This document shows positions 8,703 to 17,016 of a stretch of 64,000 nt of DNA, piece after piece. The DNA is from a bacterium (GTDB lineage Bacteria; Patescibacteriota; Gracilibacteria; UBA1369; GCA-2718715): the NCBI GenBank assembly GCA_018662325.1, contig JABJGM010000012.1, forward strand, positions 62,001-126,000, given 5' to 3'. The notes below the pieces were generated by a model. The model searched no databases. It was not told where the DNA came from and worked only from the letters and a program-made list of their open reading frames with translations. The translations under genes and the position numbers were made by a program. How positions within the stretch are numbered: the first letter of the stretch is position 1; every line of letters begins with the position of its first letter.

Positions 8703-9431
8703 TTATGAAAAAAGTCTTTTAATTCTACTAAATATATTTTCTTTTCTTGTTTCTATTATTTGTGTTTTTTTATTTTCTGCATTTGATACTTCGACTTGAT
8801 CAATTTGAACTCTTCCTGCCTCAAAAGATACTTTTAAGATGTCAGATGAAACTTGTATCAATTCCCCTTTGTTTTCTGCTGTAGTTGGATTGTTCGCTTC
8901 TAAGTACTCCTTAAGTAAGTTGATGTTTTGAAGTTGGTAAGTTGATATGTTTGCAATTAATTCTTTAGTCTTTTCAAGTGATGCCTCTGCTTTTTTTGAA
9001 CGTATTGGTGTATGAATAATTCTTATAGTTACAACTTTGTCGTCAAGCATAGTTTCACCGCTTTTTGTCATGAACATTCCAAGAGATTCGCTTACTTCTT
9101 TAGTTTTTTCTTTAATTGTTAGTTTTGCATTTTGATCATCTAATAAAATCTCAAAATTAGCATTTGTAATATTTACTATTACTTGATTCTGTGTGTCTTT
9201 AAGTAAATTAGCTTCTTCTAGTATTGACTTGATTTTTTCAGGGTTTTTAATTTGATCTTCATTTAACTCTTCTAGTAAATTAGAAATTGCTTGAAGAGTA
9301 TCATTTACATTTATTAAATTTGGGTTTTGTGAAATTATTCTAATATCTGTTTTAAGATTATTTAAGAATATTTCTTTATTTTTTTGAATTAATATTCTTC
9401 TTGGAGCTTCATCATAATTTTGGTTTTGCAT
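8703..9431 (-). CDS. Unknown protein between dnaK and grpE
   Basis: A 242-residue, charged, probably soluble protein with mixed helix/strand character and a basic C-terminal tail (FSRIKRLFS). No signal peptide or recognised domain. The frame is open 17 codons further upstream, but a consensus promoter occupies that stretch (9454-9482), so the ATG at 9431 is preferred. It is transcribed separately from the grpE-hrcA unit, from which a terminator divides it. Position in the chaperone region suggests, but does not prove, a stress-related role. Confidence 0.7.
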   Translation of the reverse strand: MQNQNYDEAPRRILIQKNKEIFLNNLKTDIRIISQNPNLINVNDTLQAISNLLEELNEDQIKNPEKIKSILEEANLLKDTQNQVIVNITNANFEILLDDQNAKLTIKEKTKEVSESLGMFMTKSGETMLDDKVVTIRIIHTPIRSKKAEASLEKTKELIANISTYQLQNINLLKEYLEANNPTTAENKGELIQVSSDILKVSFEAGRVQIDQVEVSNAENKKTQIIETRKENIFSRIKRLFS

Positions 9432-9453
9432 ATTTAAAACTTTAAATCTAATT

Positions 9454-9482
9454 ATTATACCATGGATTTTTAAAATTGACAA
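9454..9482 (-). promoter_or_regulatory. Promoter of the unknown gene at 8703-9431
   Basis: On the minus strand, TTGTCA (9482-9477), a 17-bp spacer and TATAAT (9459-9454), 22 bp before the chosen ATG. Confidence 0.75.
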
Positions 9483-9490
9483 TTACATGT

Positions 9491-9520
9491 GTTTTTAAAA
9501 AACCTCACTTGGGAGGTTTT
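9491..9520 (-). terminator. Terminator after grpE
   Basis: The inverted repeat AAAACCTC (9499-9506) / GAGGTTTT (9513-9520) has a 6-nt loop and a run of six T on the minus strand. It separates the hrcA-grpE unit from the downstream gene's promoter. Confidence 0.75.
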
Positions 9521-9540
9521 AATTGTTTTTTAGTTTGTTT

Positions 9541-10044
9541 TTAATTTCCATTACCAACCACAACTTTAGAAGGTTTTAAAACTCTATCTTCTAGCATGTA
9601 ACCTTGTTCTATTACCTCGATGATTTTATCTTGTTCTCCTGGAATTGAAGAAATGATTTCGTGGTGGTGAGGGTTTAGGGTTTCGTGTGAGATTGGAGTT
9701 AATCCGAAATTTTCAGTTATTTTAACTAGTTGTTTTTGAATTTGATTAATTCCTTTAATGAAGTTGTGTTCTTTTAATTCTTCTGGGGTTTGTTTTAGAG
9801 CTAAATTTAGATTGTCTAAAATAGGCAAAAAGCTGTCTAAAACTTGAACTCTCGCAAATTTTGCATATTCTTGTTTTTCTTTAGCCATTTGGGTTTTGAA
9901 GTTTTGCAAATCAGCCATTGCTCTTTTGGCAATGTTAGTCATTTCGTTTAATTGTTCTTCCAGAGATTTTTCTTGAGTAGAATCATCCTTTTGATTTGTT
10001 TCTTCCTGTGTGTTTGGTTCTAGGTTTGAATTAGTTTCTGTCAT
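9541..10044 (-). CDS. grpE: Nucleotide exchange factor GrpE
   Basis: A 167-residue GrpE. It has an acidic disordered N-terminus, a long coiled coil (about 30-90, with DLQNFKTQMAKEKQEYAKFA and DSFLPILDNLNLAL), and the C-terminal beta domain ending GYMLEDRVLKPSKVVVGNG, the family's most conserved stretch. It releases ADP from DnaK. The start overlaps the 3' end of hrcA by 14 bp, so the two are co-transcribed and probably translationally coupled. Confidence 0.97.
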   Translation of the reverse strand: MTETNSNLEPNTQEETNQKDDSTQEKSLEEQLNEMTNIAKRAMADLQNFKTQMAKEKQEYAKFARVQVLDSFLPILDNLNLALKQTPEELKEHNFIKGINQIQKQLVKITENFGLTPISHETLNPHHHEIISSIPGEQDKIIEVIEQGYMLEDRVLKPSKVVVGNGN

Positions 10045-10762
10045 TTAGGTTAAAGTTAAGTAATTCACATATTTGCTCTAAAATTATACTATTTAGTCCA
10101 TAGTTCATTCTAGTTGGGCCAAGTATACCAATAAAGCCTGTGTAGTTCAATGCCTTGTATCTTTTTACAATTATTGAGCATGATTGAATTTCTTCAAGCA
10201 AATTTTCTTTTCCAATTAAAATTTCAGTCTTATCAAAAGGCGTTGCTAGTTTTTCTAGAAACCTTAAAAATTTATCATCTTTTTCAAAAGTTTCCATTAC
10301 TTGTGAAGCTTGCATAGGGTCCTTTAGAAATTCTGGACTTTTAAGTATTTTCGACACTCCTAAATAGAAAGTTCTTGAGCCTGGAAGAGTAGCAAATGCG
10401 ATATTTGGAGTGTTTGCAGCTAGAATTGTGATAGCATCGTAAATTTCTCTTTTAATTTTTTTGGATTGAAATTGTTTTTTAATTTCCGCTAGAACTTTTG
10501 CATGTTGATTTTTAACTTTTTGAATATCTACCAAATCATCTACAAACATTCGATAAGCTTTGTCGGTTGGGATTCTTCCGGCACTTGTATGAGGTTGTAT
10601 TAAAAAGCCTTCTTTTTCAAGGTTTGCCATGTCTAAACGGATTGTAGCAGGGGATACTTCGAAATTGTAAGCCAGCATTAAACTTTTTGAACCAATTGGT
10701 TCAGCTGATTTTAAATATTCTTGGATTACTGCTTTTAATATGTTTTTTTTACGTTCTTGCAT
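10031..10762 (-). CDS. hrcA: Heat-inducible transcription repressor HrcA
   Basis: A 243-residue protein with the typical N-terminal winged helix (EYLKSAEPIGSKSLM, SPATIRLDMANLEKEGFL, HTSAGRIPTDKAYRMFVDDL) and a GAF-like C-terminal part ending GILGPTRMNYG. HrcA is usually about 340 residues, so the central inserted region is reduced here. It should bind the CIRCE at 8650-8676. It is the first gene of the hrcA-grpE operon; unlike many bacteria, its own promoter shows no CIRCE. Confidence 0.95.
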   Translation of the reverse strand: MQERKKNILKAVIQEYLKSAEPIGSKSLMLAYNFEVSPATIRLDMANLEKEGFLIQPHTSAGRIPTDKAYRMFVDDLVDIQKVKNQHAKVLAEIKKQFQSKKIKREIYDAITILAANTPNIAFATLPGSRTFYLGVSKILKSPEFLKDPMQASQVMETFEKDDKFLRFLEKLATPFDKTEILIGKENLLEEIQSCSIIVKRYKALNYTGFIGILGPTRMNYGLNSIILEQICELLNFNLNDRN

Positions 10763-10830
10763 TTTTTTTCTTATAATTGTGAATTTTTGATTTTATTTCA
10801 AGTTTTTTTGCTTGCACTTAATTCTTTTGT

Positions 10831-10859
10831 TTGATAAGTTTGGTGTAGTTTTTTAAATA
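10831..10859 (+). promoter_or_regulatory. Promoter of the 42-codon gene
   Basis: TTGATA (10831-10836), 17-bp spacer, TAAATA (10854-10859). The ATG at 10866 begins 7 bp after the -10 box, where transcription would start, so the mRNA may be leaderless. Confidence 0.5.
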
Positions 10860-10865
10860 TACAGC

Positions 10866-10994
10866 ATGAGTAATAGATCATCTTCTAAGCAACATGGCCT
10901 AGTTGGTAACAAGAGACCAATTGCAAAGAAAAGAAAAAAGAGAAATAAATTTTTAGCTAGAATGAGAAGACTTCTAAAATTAAGCCAAGAGTAA
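10866..10994 (+). CDS. Small, very basic protein (42 residues)
   Basis: The frame ATG 10866 to TAA 10992-10994 encodes a 42-residue protein with a core KRPIAKKRKKRNKF and a second basic stretch RMRRLLKL. About 40% of residues are Lys or Arg. It has a promoter directly upstream and a terminator that overlaps its stop codon, which argues that it is a real gene. Size and charge suggest a nucleic-acid or ribosome-associated protein. It is not bL34, which is at 29505-29633, nor any other small ribosomal protein I recognise. It is divergent from hrcA. Confidence 0.6.
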   Translation: MSNRSSSKQHGLVGNKRPIAKKRKKRNKFLARMRRLLKLSQE

Positions 10995-11008
10995 TCTGGC
11001 TTTTTTTA
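10982..11008 (+). terminator. Terminator overlapping the end of the 42-codon gene
   Basis: AAGCCA (10982-10987) / TGGCTT (10997-11002) with a 9-nt loop containing the TAA stop, followed by a T-run. Confidence 0.75.
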
Positions 11009-11010
11009 TT

Positions 11011-12021
11011 TTACAATTTACTTGCTACTAAGTTGCATAGGTCAACTAATCTACAACAGTATCCGTATTCGTTGTCATACCAGCTTAGAATTTGAATCAT
11101 ATTTCCGTTTAAAACTTCTATAAATTCCGCATCAATTGAGCTTGAGAATGGGCTTCCAATATAGTCTGATGAAACCAAAGGTTCATGGTTAACTTCTAAA
11201 ATCCCTTTTAATTCATTTAGACTGGCTTTTTCAAAAGCGGCTAAAATTTCTTCTTTTGTTATATCTTTGCTTACGATAATTTTACTATCAACAATTGAAA
11301 CTGTAGGAGTTGGAACTCTCATTCCACATGCCGAAACTTTGGATGCTAAATGTGGCATTACTTTTTTAATTGCTTTTGCAGCCCCGGTTGAGGTTGGAAT
11401 GATATTTGAAGCGGCAGCCCTTGCTCTTCTTGAATCTTTTTTATGAGTTGAATCTTGAATATTTTGACTATTTGTATATGAGTGAATCGTTGTCATCATA
11501 CAGTTTTCAATTCCAAAATTTTCATCAATTACTTTTAAAAGTGGTGCAAAACAATTTGTTGTACACGATGCATTTGAAATAATATTATGATTTTGTGGGT
11601 CGTAATCTTTATCATTGATTCCCATTACTACTGTTAAATCTTCATCTTTACCTGGGGCTGAAATGATAACTTTTTTACATCCTGCTTTAATGTGTTTACC
11701 GCAACCCTCTTGGTCTTTAAAGATTCCGGTACATTCAAGGACGATATCTACCTTTAGTTCCTTCCATGGTAGTAGTTCTGGATCTCTTTCATGGCAAAAT
11801 CTTATTTTATGACTATCTATAATTAAATAGTCTCCATCTAATTTTGCTGGGTAGTGTGCTTTTTTATAATTACTATCATAATTATAAAGATGTGTAAGCT
11901 GAACTGGATCTCCAGGATTGTTGATTGCTACCAAGTTAAATTTAGGATTTTCTAAGAACGCTCTTAGTGTAGTTCTACCTATTCTTCCAAATCCATTAAT
12001 TGCAACATTGATTTTTGACAT
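11011..12021 (-). CDS. gap: Glyceraldehyde-3-phosphate dehydrogenase
   Basis: A 336-residue class I GAPDH. The Rossmann motif INGFGRIGR is at the N-terminus, catalytic Cys153 in SNASCTTNC and His180 in TTIHSYT. It oxidises glyceraldehyde-3-phosphate with phosphate to 1,3-bisphosphoglycerate, reversibly. At the position where NAD-specific enzymes have Asp (usually I/V-N-D) this protein has Asn35 (AINNPGD), so NADP use is possible. The minus-strand promoter has an extended -10 (TGATATAAT, about 12044-12052). With fbp nearby it may serve gluconeogenesis as well as glycolysis. Confidence 0.97.
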   Translation of the reverse strand: MSKINVAINGFGRIGRTTLRAFLENPKFNLVAINNPGDPVQLTHLYNYDSNYKKAHYPAKLDGDYLIIDSHKIRFCHERDPELLPWKELKVDIVLECTGIFKDQEGCGKHIKAGCKKVIISAPGKDEDLTVVMGINDKDYDPQNHNIISNASCTTNCFAPLLKVIDENFGIENCMMTTIHSYTNSQNIQDSTHKKDSRRARAAASNIIPTSTGAAKAIKKVMPHLASKVSACGMRVPTPTVSIVDSKIIVSKDITKEEILAAFEKASLNELKGILEVNHEPLVSSDYIGSPFSSSIDAEFIEVLNGNMIQILSWYDNEYGYCCRLVDLCNLVASKL

Positions 12022-12071
12022 GTTTTTTTGTTACATTCTATTTATTATATCATACTTAATTTAAAAATTAA

Positions 12072-12677
12072 ATGAAATTAGTAAAATTTGATGAAGTTTT
12101 AGACTTCGATTCTGTACTTAAAGAATGTTTTGATTTGCTTGAACTTGAAAAGGTGATTTGTATTCCAACTGATACTTGTTATGGTCTTTCCTGTGTATTT
12201 GATTCTGGGAAGGCAAAAGAGCAGATTGCAAACTTTAAAAGAACTTCCAAAGACAAACCTTTAACTATGATAGTTTCTAGCGTGCAGATGCTTTATGAGT
12301 ATTGTGAAGTTTCATCATTAGCAGCGCAGTTAATTGAAGAGTATTGGCCTGGACCATTGACTTTAATTTTACCATCTAAATTTTCAGATGGATGTATAGG
12401 AGTAAGACTTCCAGATCATATTTTTTTACAGAGTTTAGTTGCTAAGTTAAATAAACCAATTGTTTCTACTTCGGCAAATTTAACAGGACAAAAAGAGACT
12501 TATTCAGTAGAGGAATTAAATCAACAATTTGAAGGTAAACTTCAAGATTTAGATTTTATTTTAGATAATGGGATTTTGGATTTCAATCGTCCTTCTACAG
12601 TTTTAAAAATTGTTGGAGAAAAATTAGAATTAATTCGAGAAGGTGATGCTTGGAGCTCGATTAGCCAAAGGTTTTAA
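12072..12677 (+). CDS. tsaC: Threonylcarbamoyl-AMP synthase (Sua5/YrdC/TsaC family)
   Basis: A 201-residue single-domain YrdC protein with PTDTCYGLSC, KRTSKDKPL, WPGPLTLIL, the STSAN motif and RPSTVLK near the end. It makes threonylcarbamoyl-AMP from Thr, bicarbonate and ATP for the t6A37 modification of ANN-decoding tRNAs. It lacks the extra C-terminal Sua5 domain. It is divergent from gap across a 50-bp AT-rich gap. Confidence 0.93.
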   Translation: MKLVKFDEVLDFDSVLKECFDLLELEKVICIPTDTCYGLSCVFDSGKAKEQIANFKRTSKDKPLTMIVSSVQMLYEYCEVSSLAAQLIEEYWPGPLTLILPSKFSDGCIGVRLPDHIFLQSLVAKLNKPIVSTSANLTGQKETYSVEELNQQFEGKLQDLDFILDNGILDFNRPSTVLKIVGEKLELIREGDAWSSISQRF

Positions 12678-12710
12678 GTGGCTTAGATAAGTCATTAAAC
12701 TTCTATCTCC

Positions 12711-12739
12711 TTGACTTTTTGTTAAATATAATATATATA
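12711..12739 (+). promoter_or_regulatory. Promoter for rsmH
   Basis: TTGACT (12711-12716), 17-bp spacer, TATATA (12734-12739), 27 bp before the rsmH ATG. A TATAAT at 12727-12732 is too close to this -35 to pair with it. Confidence 0.5.
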
Positions 12740-12766
12740 AGATGTAGTAAAAAATTAATATATTTT

Positions 12767-13702
12767 ATGGAAGATTTTAAGTTTGAGCATGTTTCTGTGC
12801 TTTTAGATGAGGTTTGTGATTTTTTAGATCCAAAGGAAACAGACATTATTGTTGATGGAACTTTAGGTTTAGGTGGTCATACTAAAGAACTTTTAAAGAG
12901 AACTGACGGGAAAGCAAGAGCTTATACTTTTGATTTGGATTCTAGAAATTTAAAAATTGCTAGAGATACATTACAGCGTTTTGAGGGTAGAGTTAGTTAT
13001 ATTAATGATAGTTTTTCTACTTTTGATCATTATTATAAAGTAATGAAAATGGATGGTGTTGATAAAGTTGTTTTAGATCTTGGTCTTTCATCTCCTCATT
13101 TAGATATAGCTGAGCATGGATTTAGTTTTAAAAGAAGAGGGCCTCTGGATATGCGTTATTCTAGGAAACAAAAAATAACTGCGGCAACTTTACTTAATAA
13201 GTTACCAGCTGACCAATTGACAATGATTTTAAAATCTTTTGGTGAATTATCAAATGCTAAATTAATAGCACGTAAAATTGTTGAGGAAAGAGCTGTGGCT
13301 CCCTTTAAATACACAGATGAATTTGCTTCTAGAATTGAGATTTGTTTTCATCCAAAAGATAGAATCAAAGGATTAACATGTATTTTTCAAGCCATAAGGA
13401 TTGCAGTTAATGATGAACTACGGACCTTATCAAAAGGTTTGGAAAGTCTTTATAATCATTTATCTTCCAATGGGCGTATAGCTGTGATATCATACCACTC
13501 ACTAGAGGATAGAATTGTAAAGAATTTTTTTAGGAAGCTTGAGAAACCACTTGAGACTGATCCAGAGAAAAGTTTAAGATCAATATATGCTGATCCTTTA
13601 GTAGAAATGATTACTAAAAAACCTGTTAAACCAGGTGAAAAAGAAGTTGAGGTAAATCCAAGATCAAGAAGTGCAAAATTAAGAGTAATCAGAAAAATTT
13701 AA
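12767..13702 (+). CDS. rsmH: 16S rRNA (cytosine1402-N4)-methyltransferase
   Basis: A 311-residue protein beginning MEDFKFEHVSVLLDEV, the typical RsmH/MraW start; an upstream in-frame extension from 12719 is rejected because it covers the promoter. It shows DGTLGLGGHT (SAM site), DLGLSSPHLD, GFSFKRRGPLDMRYS and the C-terminal SYHSLEDRIVKNFF. As in many bacteria it heads a short division gene set: an FtsL-like gene follows after 8 bp. Confidence 0.97.
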   Translation: MEDFKFEHVSVLLDEVCDFLDPKETDIIVDGTLGLGGHTKELLKRTDGKARAYTFDLDSRNLKIARDTLQRFEGRVSYINDSFSTFDHYYKVMKMDGVDKVVLDLGLSSPHLDIAEHGFSFKRRGPLDMRYSRKQKITAATLLNKLPADQLTMILKSFGELSNAKLIARKIVEERAVAPFKYTDEFASRIEICFHPKDRIKGLTCIFQAIRIAVNDELRTLSKGLESLYNHLSSNGRIAVISYHSLEDRIVKNFFRKLEKPLETDPEKSLRSIYADPLVEMITKKPVKPGEKEVEVNPRSRSAKLRVIRKI

Positions 13703-13710
13703 TTTCTAAA

Positions 13711-13986
13711 ATGTTTCATAAATTCTTTTTATTGGGACTTGTATCAATTACCTTCTTGTTATTCTCTTACATTCAAAATTTTCATGAATCAATTAATTTT
13801 GGTTCAAGTATAACTAACCTTTCAGTTAATTCTGAATTAGTTTACTCTGAAAAAGAGAAAATAAATTTAGATATTTCACGCTCACAGAGTTTGGATTATA
13901 TTATGGAATCTGGAAGAGTACAAAATATGATTCCTGCTTCAGATGTAAAATTTATATCAGTAACAAACCGTTTAGCTTTAAAATAA
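13711..13986 (+). CDS. FtsL-like small membrane protein
   Basis: A 91-residue bitopic protein: a short N-terminus, one membrane helix (about residues 4-21), and an extracytoplasmic segment with a predicted coiled-coil stretch. The sequence itself is not distinctive. The identification as an FtsL-type divisome protein rests mainly on its position right after rsmH, where ftsL usually lies, and on size and topology. It abuts the fbp start directly. Confidence 0.55.
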   Translation: MFHKFFLLGLVSITFLLFSYIQNFHESINFGSSITNLSVNSELVYSEKEKINLDISRSQSLDYIMESGRVQNMIPASDVKFISVTNRLALK

Positions 13987-14883
13987 ATGCTTTCAAATAT
14001 CAATTTGCCATTTGAACTTCAAAGATTACTTGAAAATTTAATTGCTGTTCCTAATAACTTAAGAGCGGCAACTTCTAAGTATCTAAGTGAATCTTCTAAT
14101 GTAAATGTTCATGGCGAACAAAGTATGCAATTAGATCTTTTTGCTAATGATTTAGTTAAGGAGTCTTTAGTTGGTCTTGATTTTATACACTCAATTGCTT
14201 CGGAAGAAGAAGATGAGTTAATTTATATGAATACAAATGGTAAATATTTGCTATGTTTCGATCCTTTAGATGGATCTTCTTTAATTAATACAAATCAAGC
14301 TGTTGGGATTGTTTTTGCTCTTTATGATAAAGATAAGGTTTTTAATGTACCTTTGAAAGAATCTTTGATTATGTCTTTTTATTTTCATATTGGAAAAAAT
14401 AATTCTTTGTTAATTAATTATAAAGACAATATTACTCATTTAGAATATTTAGATGATGGGTTTCATGTTAAAGATGTTAATACTATTAACGAAGATGCAA
14501 ATAATATTGCTCCAGGTAATTTGAAATTATTATCTACTAATACTAGATACAAAGACTATATATTGTCCCGTTTAGAAAGTGGATTGAAGTTAAGATACTT
14601 TGCTTGTTTGATTTCCGATATTCATTTCCTTTTATCAAAAGCAGGAGGAATTTTTATTTATTTAAATGATGATAAGCATGTTAATGGTAAGTTACGTTTA
14701 TTGTATGAAGTAGCACCTGTATCTCATATTATTTGTGCTTTAAATGCAAAAAGTATAAATCATACTGGTCAGAATATTTTAGATTTAATTCCTAGTAATA
14801 TACATCAAAATTCATCATTAGTTGCTGGATCTTCATCCGAGGTTGACTTATTTACCGAATTGGTGTTAAATATTAAAGAATAA
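13987..14883 (+). CDS. fbp: Fructose-1,6-bisphosphatase, class I
   Basis: A 298-residue protein with the FBPase/inositol-phosphatase metal motifs: Glu cluster SEEE (about 72-75), FDPLDGSS (91-98) and GKLRLLYEVAPVSHI near the C-terminus. It removes the 1-phosphate of fructose-1,6-bisphosphate, the committed step of gluconeogenesis. It is somewhat shorter than the usual 330 residues. It follows the FtsL-like gene with no gap, so it may share the rsmH transcript. Confidence in the class is high; cofactor regulation cannot be read. Confidence 0.85.
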   Translation: MLSNINLPFELQRLLENLIAVPNNLRAATSKYLSESSNVNVHGEQSMQLDLFANDLVKESLVGLDFIHSIASEEEDELIYMNTNGKYLLCFDPLDGSSLINTNQAVGIVFALYDKDKVFNVPLKESLIMSFYFHIGKNNSLLINYKDNITHLEYLDDGFHVKDVNTINEDANNIAPGNLKLLSTNTRYKDYILSRLESGLKLRYFACLISDIHFLLSKAGGIFIYLNDDKHVNGKLRLLYEVAPVSHIICALNAKSINHTGQNILDLIPSNIHQNSSLVAGSSSEVDLFTELVLNIKE

Positions 14884-14892
14884 TTTTAGTTT

Positions 14893-15444
14893 TTGAAATA
14901 TAAAAAAGATTTTATTGATGCTTTTAAAAACGGTAATGTAGATTCATTTAATCAAGTTTTTAAGGACTTTGTAGATCCGTTGTATCAATATTGTTATTTT
15001 AGACTTTCTTCTAAAGAAGATGCTGAGGATTTAGTTGAAGAAATTTTTACAAAAATTTATAAAAACATGTCTAATTTCGATGATTTGAAGTCATCTTTAA
15101 AGACATGGATTTATTCTATTGCTAGAAATACACTCATTGATTTTTTAAGAACAAGGAAAGATCAGAATTTAGAGCTATCTGATATTATAGAGGATGATAA
15201 ATGTGACATTAATTCAGAAGCTAATATAATTATGAATGCTGAAAGTCTTAAGTTGGCTTTTAAATATTTAAGTGATTTTGAACAACAGTTAATTGAAATG
15301 CGTTTTATATCTGATCTCTCTTATATTGAAATTTCTGATATTACTGGTAAAAATTCTGGAGCTCTTCGCGTTTCAATGAGTAGAACTTTAAATAAATTAA
15401 AACAGGTTTTTACCGATATGGGAATAAGCGAAAGTAACATTTAG
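14893..15444 (+). CDS. ECF-type RNA polymerase sigma factor
   Basis: A 183-residue two-domain sigma factor starting with TTG. Region 2 is at about 22-95 (YQYCYFRLSSKEDAEDLVEEIFTKIY, then KTWIYSIARNTLIDFLR), followed by a linker and region 4 at about 125-178 (LSYIEISDITGKNSGALRVSMSRTLNKLKQ). It redirects RNA polymerase to a specific regulon. The next gene, 21 bp on, encodes a one-helix membrane protein that is probably its anti-sigma factor. Confidence 0.93.
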   Translation: MKYKKDFIDAFKNGNVDSFNQVFKDFVDPLYQYCYFRLSSKEDAEDLVEEIFTKIYKNMSNFDDLKSSLKTWIYSIARNTLIDFLRTRKDQNLELSDIIEDDKCDINSEANIIMNAESLKLAFKYLSDFEQQLIEMRFISDLSYIEISDITGKNSGALRVSMSRTLNKLKQVFTDMGISESNI

Positions 15445-15465
15445 TTATATTTATCGTATATATAT

Positions 15466-17016
15466 GTGAAAAGTAAATATTTTATGAAAAATTTTGAAAA
15501 ACAACTAAAGATTGCAATTAAAAATGTTAAATTTGATGATAAAAATCAAATGCTTTCAAATATTTATTTTAAAAATCAAATTAAGGATTCTATTCAATCT
15601 GTTAAATTGAGCTTGTTTAAGAAGTTCTTAATTTTGTTTAAGATAAAAGCTTTTGCTTTTATTGAAAGTTTTAAATTACAAAAATTACAGTATGCTTCTT
15701 TTTTGATGCTTGTTGTAATTTTTGCGAATTTAGCTTTACCAGTGTTTATTTCATCTACTCAGGCAGACTTTGCTCCTTATTTACAATCTCAAACTGATTT
15801 TTCAATTAGTAGACTTAAAAATAAATCAAATTTTAGAAAAGCAAACTTGTTAGAAGGGGATAAAGTAAGTACAACCTCATTTTCAAATTTAAAGCTTTCT
15901 GAATTTTCTGACTTTAGAACCTCTAATGATGCCTTTTTTTCTTTGGATAAATTTACTCATTCCAGTCAATTTGTTGATTTACAATTAACTACCTTAAAAG
16001 GCGAATATTGGGTAAATTTTACTTCTGATTTTAATTCCTCTTTAAATTTCCAATTAAATACACCTATTTGTTACGTTCAATCTAAGAATGATTCTGTTTT
16101 CTATCTTAATGTTACAAATTCATCTTTATATATTAAGAATTTTAAGAATGATTTAGTTTTAGATTGTATAAAATTTAATTCTAATACTTATAACCTTAAA
16201 GCAGGTGATTCTTTTAAGATATCTTTATTTGATTCAGATGTAAGTAATTCAAATAATCTTTTTATTTTAAAGAATATAGATTTAGATAAACAACTTAGAA
16301 AGTCCACTGTAGATTCATATTTGACTTCTAACCAGCTTTCTTTGTATGAGATTAACAAGATGTTAATTTCTCTTAAGCTGTCTAATATGATTGAAATTTC
16401 GGAGTTTGATAGATTTAATAATCAATTAGATATTATTAAACTTATGCACAACAAAGTTATTAATTTTGGATTAAAAAAAGATATCAATTCATTTAATAAG
16501 CATTTAGATAAATTAAAACTTGAAATTATTGATTTTAGAGATGAATTAAATCAATCATCATTAGATGATTTATCTAAAACTAATTTATATTCTTTCTTTA
16601 TTAAATGGATAACTTTAAATAATGATATTAATTCTAAGGTTTTAGAGTTGGAGTATTTATTACCTTTAAAATCTGATTTATTGGAAGTTTTATTTGTTTA
16701 TTACTCTGATATTATCGATGTAAATATTATAGACTCATATTTACAAATTTTAGATGCAAATATTGATGTTATTAATTTGAAATATTCTAGAAATAAATTT
16801 TCCGTGCTTAAAACTTTGTATTTACTTAGAAATTTTATTCCTAATGAAAAAACTGATTTAATTCTTGAAGTTGAAAATCAAATTAATAATTTTTCATTGG
16901 ATACATTTGGTGAAATTACAACTACATCAGTTTTAAGTTTTGATAAGGATTCTGGTATTAACTTAGAGATTTCATCGGTTGATAAAAATTTACTTTTGGA
17001 TTCTATTAACTTTTAA
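15466..17016 (+). CDS. Membrane protein, probable anti-sigma factor with FecR-like ectodomain
   Basis: A 516-residue protein; the start could be GTG 15466 or ATG 15484. It has about 72 cytoplasmic residues, one membrane helix (about 76-97) and a large outer part. Residues about 165-255 look like a FecR-type beta domain (LKGEYWVNF, NTPICYVQS, LKAGDSFKIS); the remainder is helical. Together with the ECF sigma gene just upstream this fits a transmembrane anti-sigma factor sensing an envelope signal. No canonical zinc-binding HxxxCxxC motif is present in the N-terminal part. Confidence 0.6.
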   Translation: MKSKYFMKNFEKQLKIAIKNVKFDDKNQMLSNIYFKNQIKDSIQSVKLSLFKKFLILFKIKAFAFIESFKLQKLQYASFLMLVVIFANLALPVFISSTQADFAPYLQSQTDFSISRLKNKSNFRKANLLEGDKVSTTSFSNLKLSEFSDFRTSNDAFFSLDKFTHSSQFVDLQLTTLKGEYWVNFTSDFNSSLNFQLNTPICYVQSKNDSVFYLNVTNSSLYIKNFKNDLVLDCIKFNSNTYNLKAGDSFKISLFDSDVSNSNNLFILKNIDLDKQLRKSTVDSYLTSNQLSLYEINKMLISLKLSNMIEISEFDRFNNQLDIIKLMHNKVINFGLKKDINSFNKHLDKLKLEIIDFRDELNQSSLDDLSKTNLYSFFIKWITLNNDINSKVLELEYLLPLKSDLLEVLFVYYSDIIDVNIIDSYLQILDANIDVINLKYSRNKFSVLKTLYLLRNFIPNEKTDLILEVENQINNFSLDTFGEITTTSVLSFDKDSGINLEISSVDKNLLLDSINF

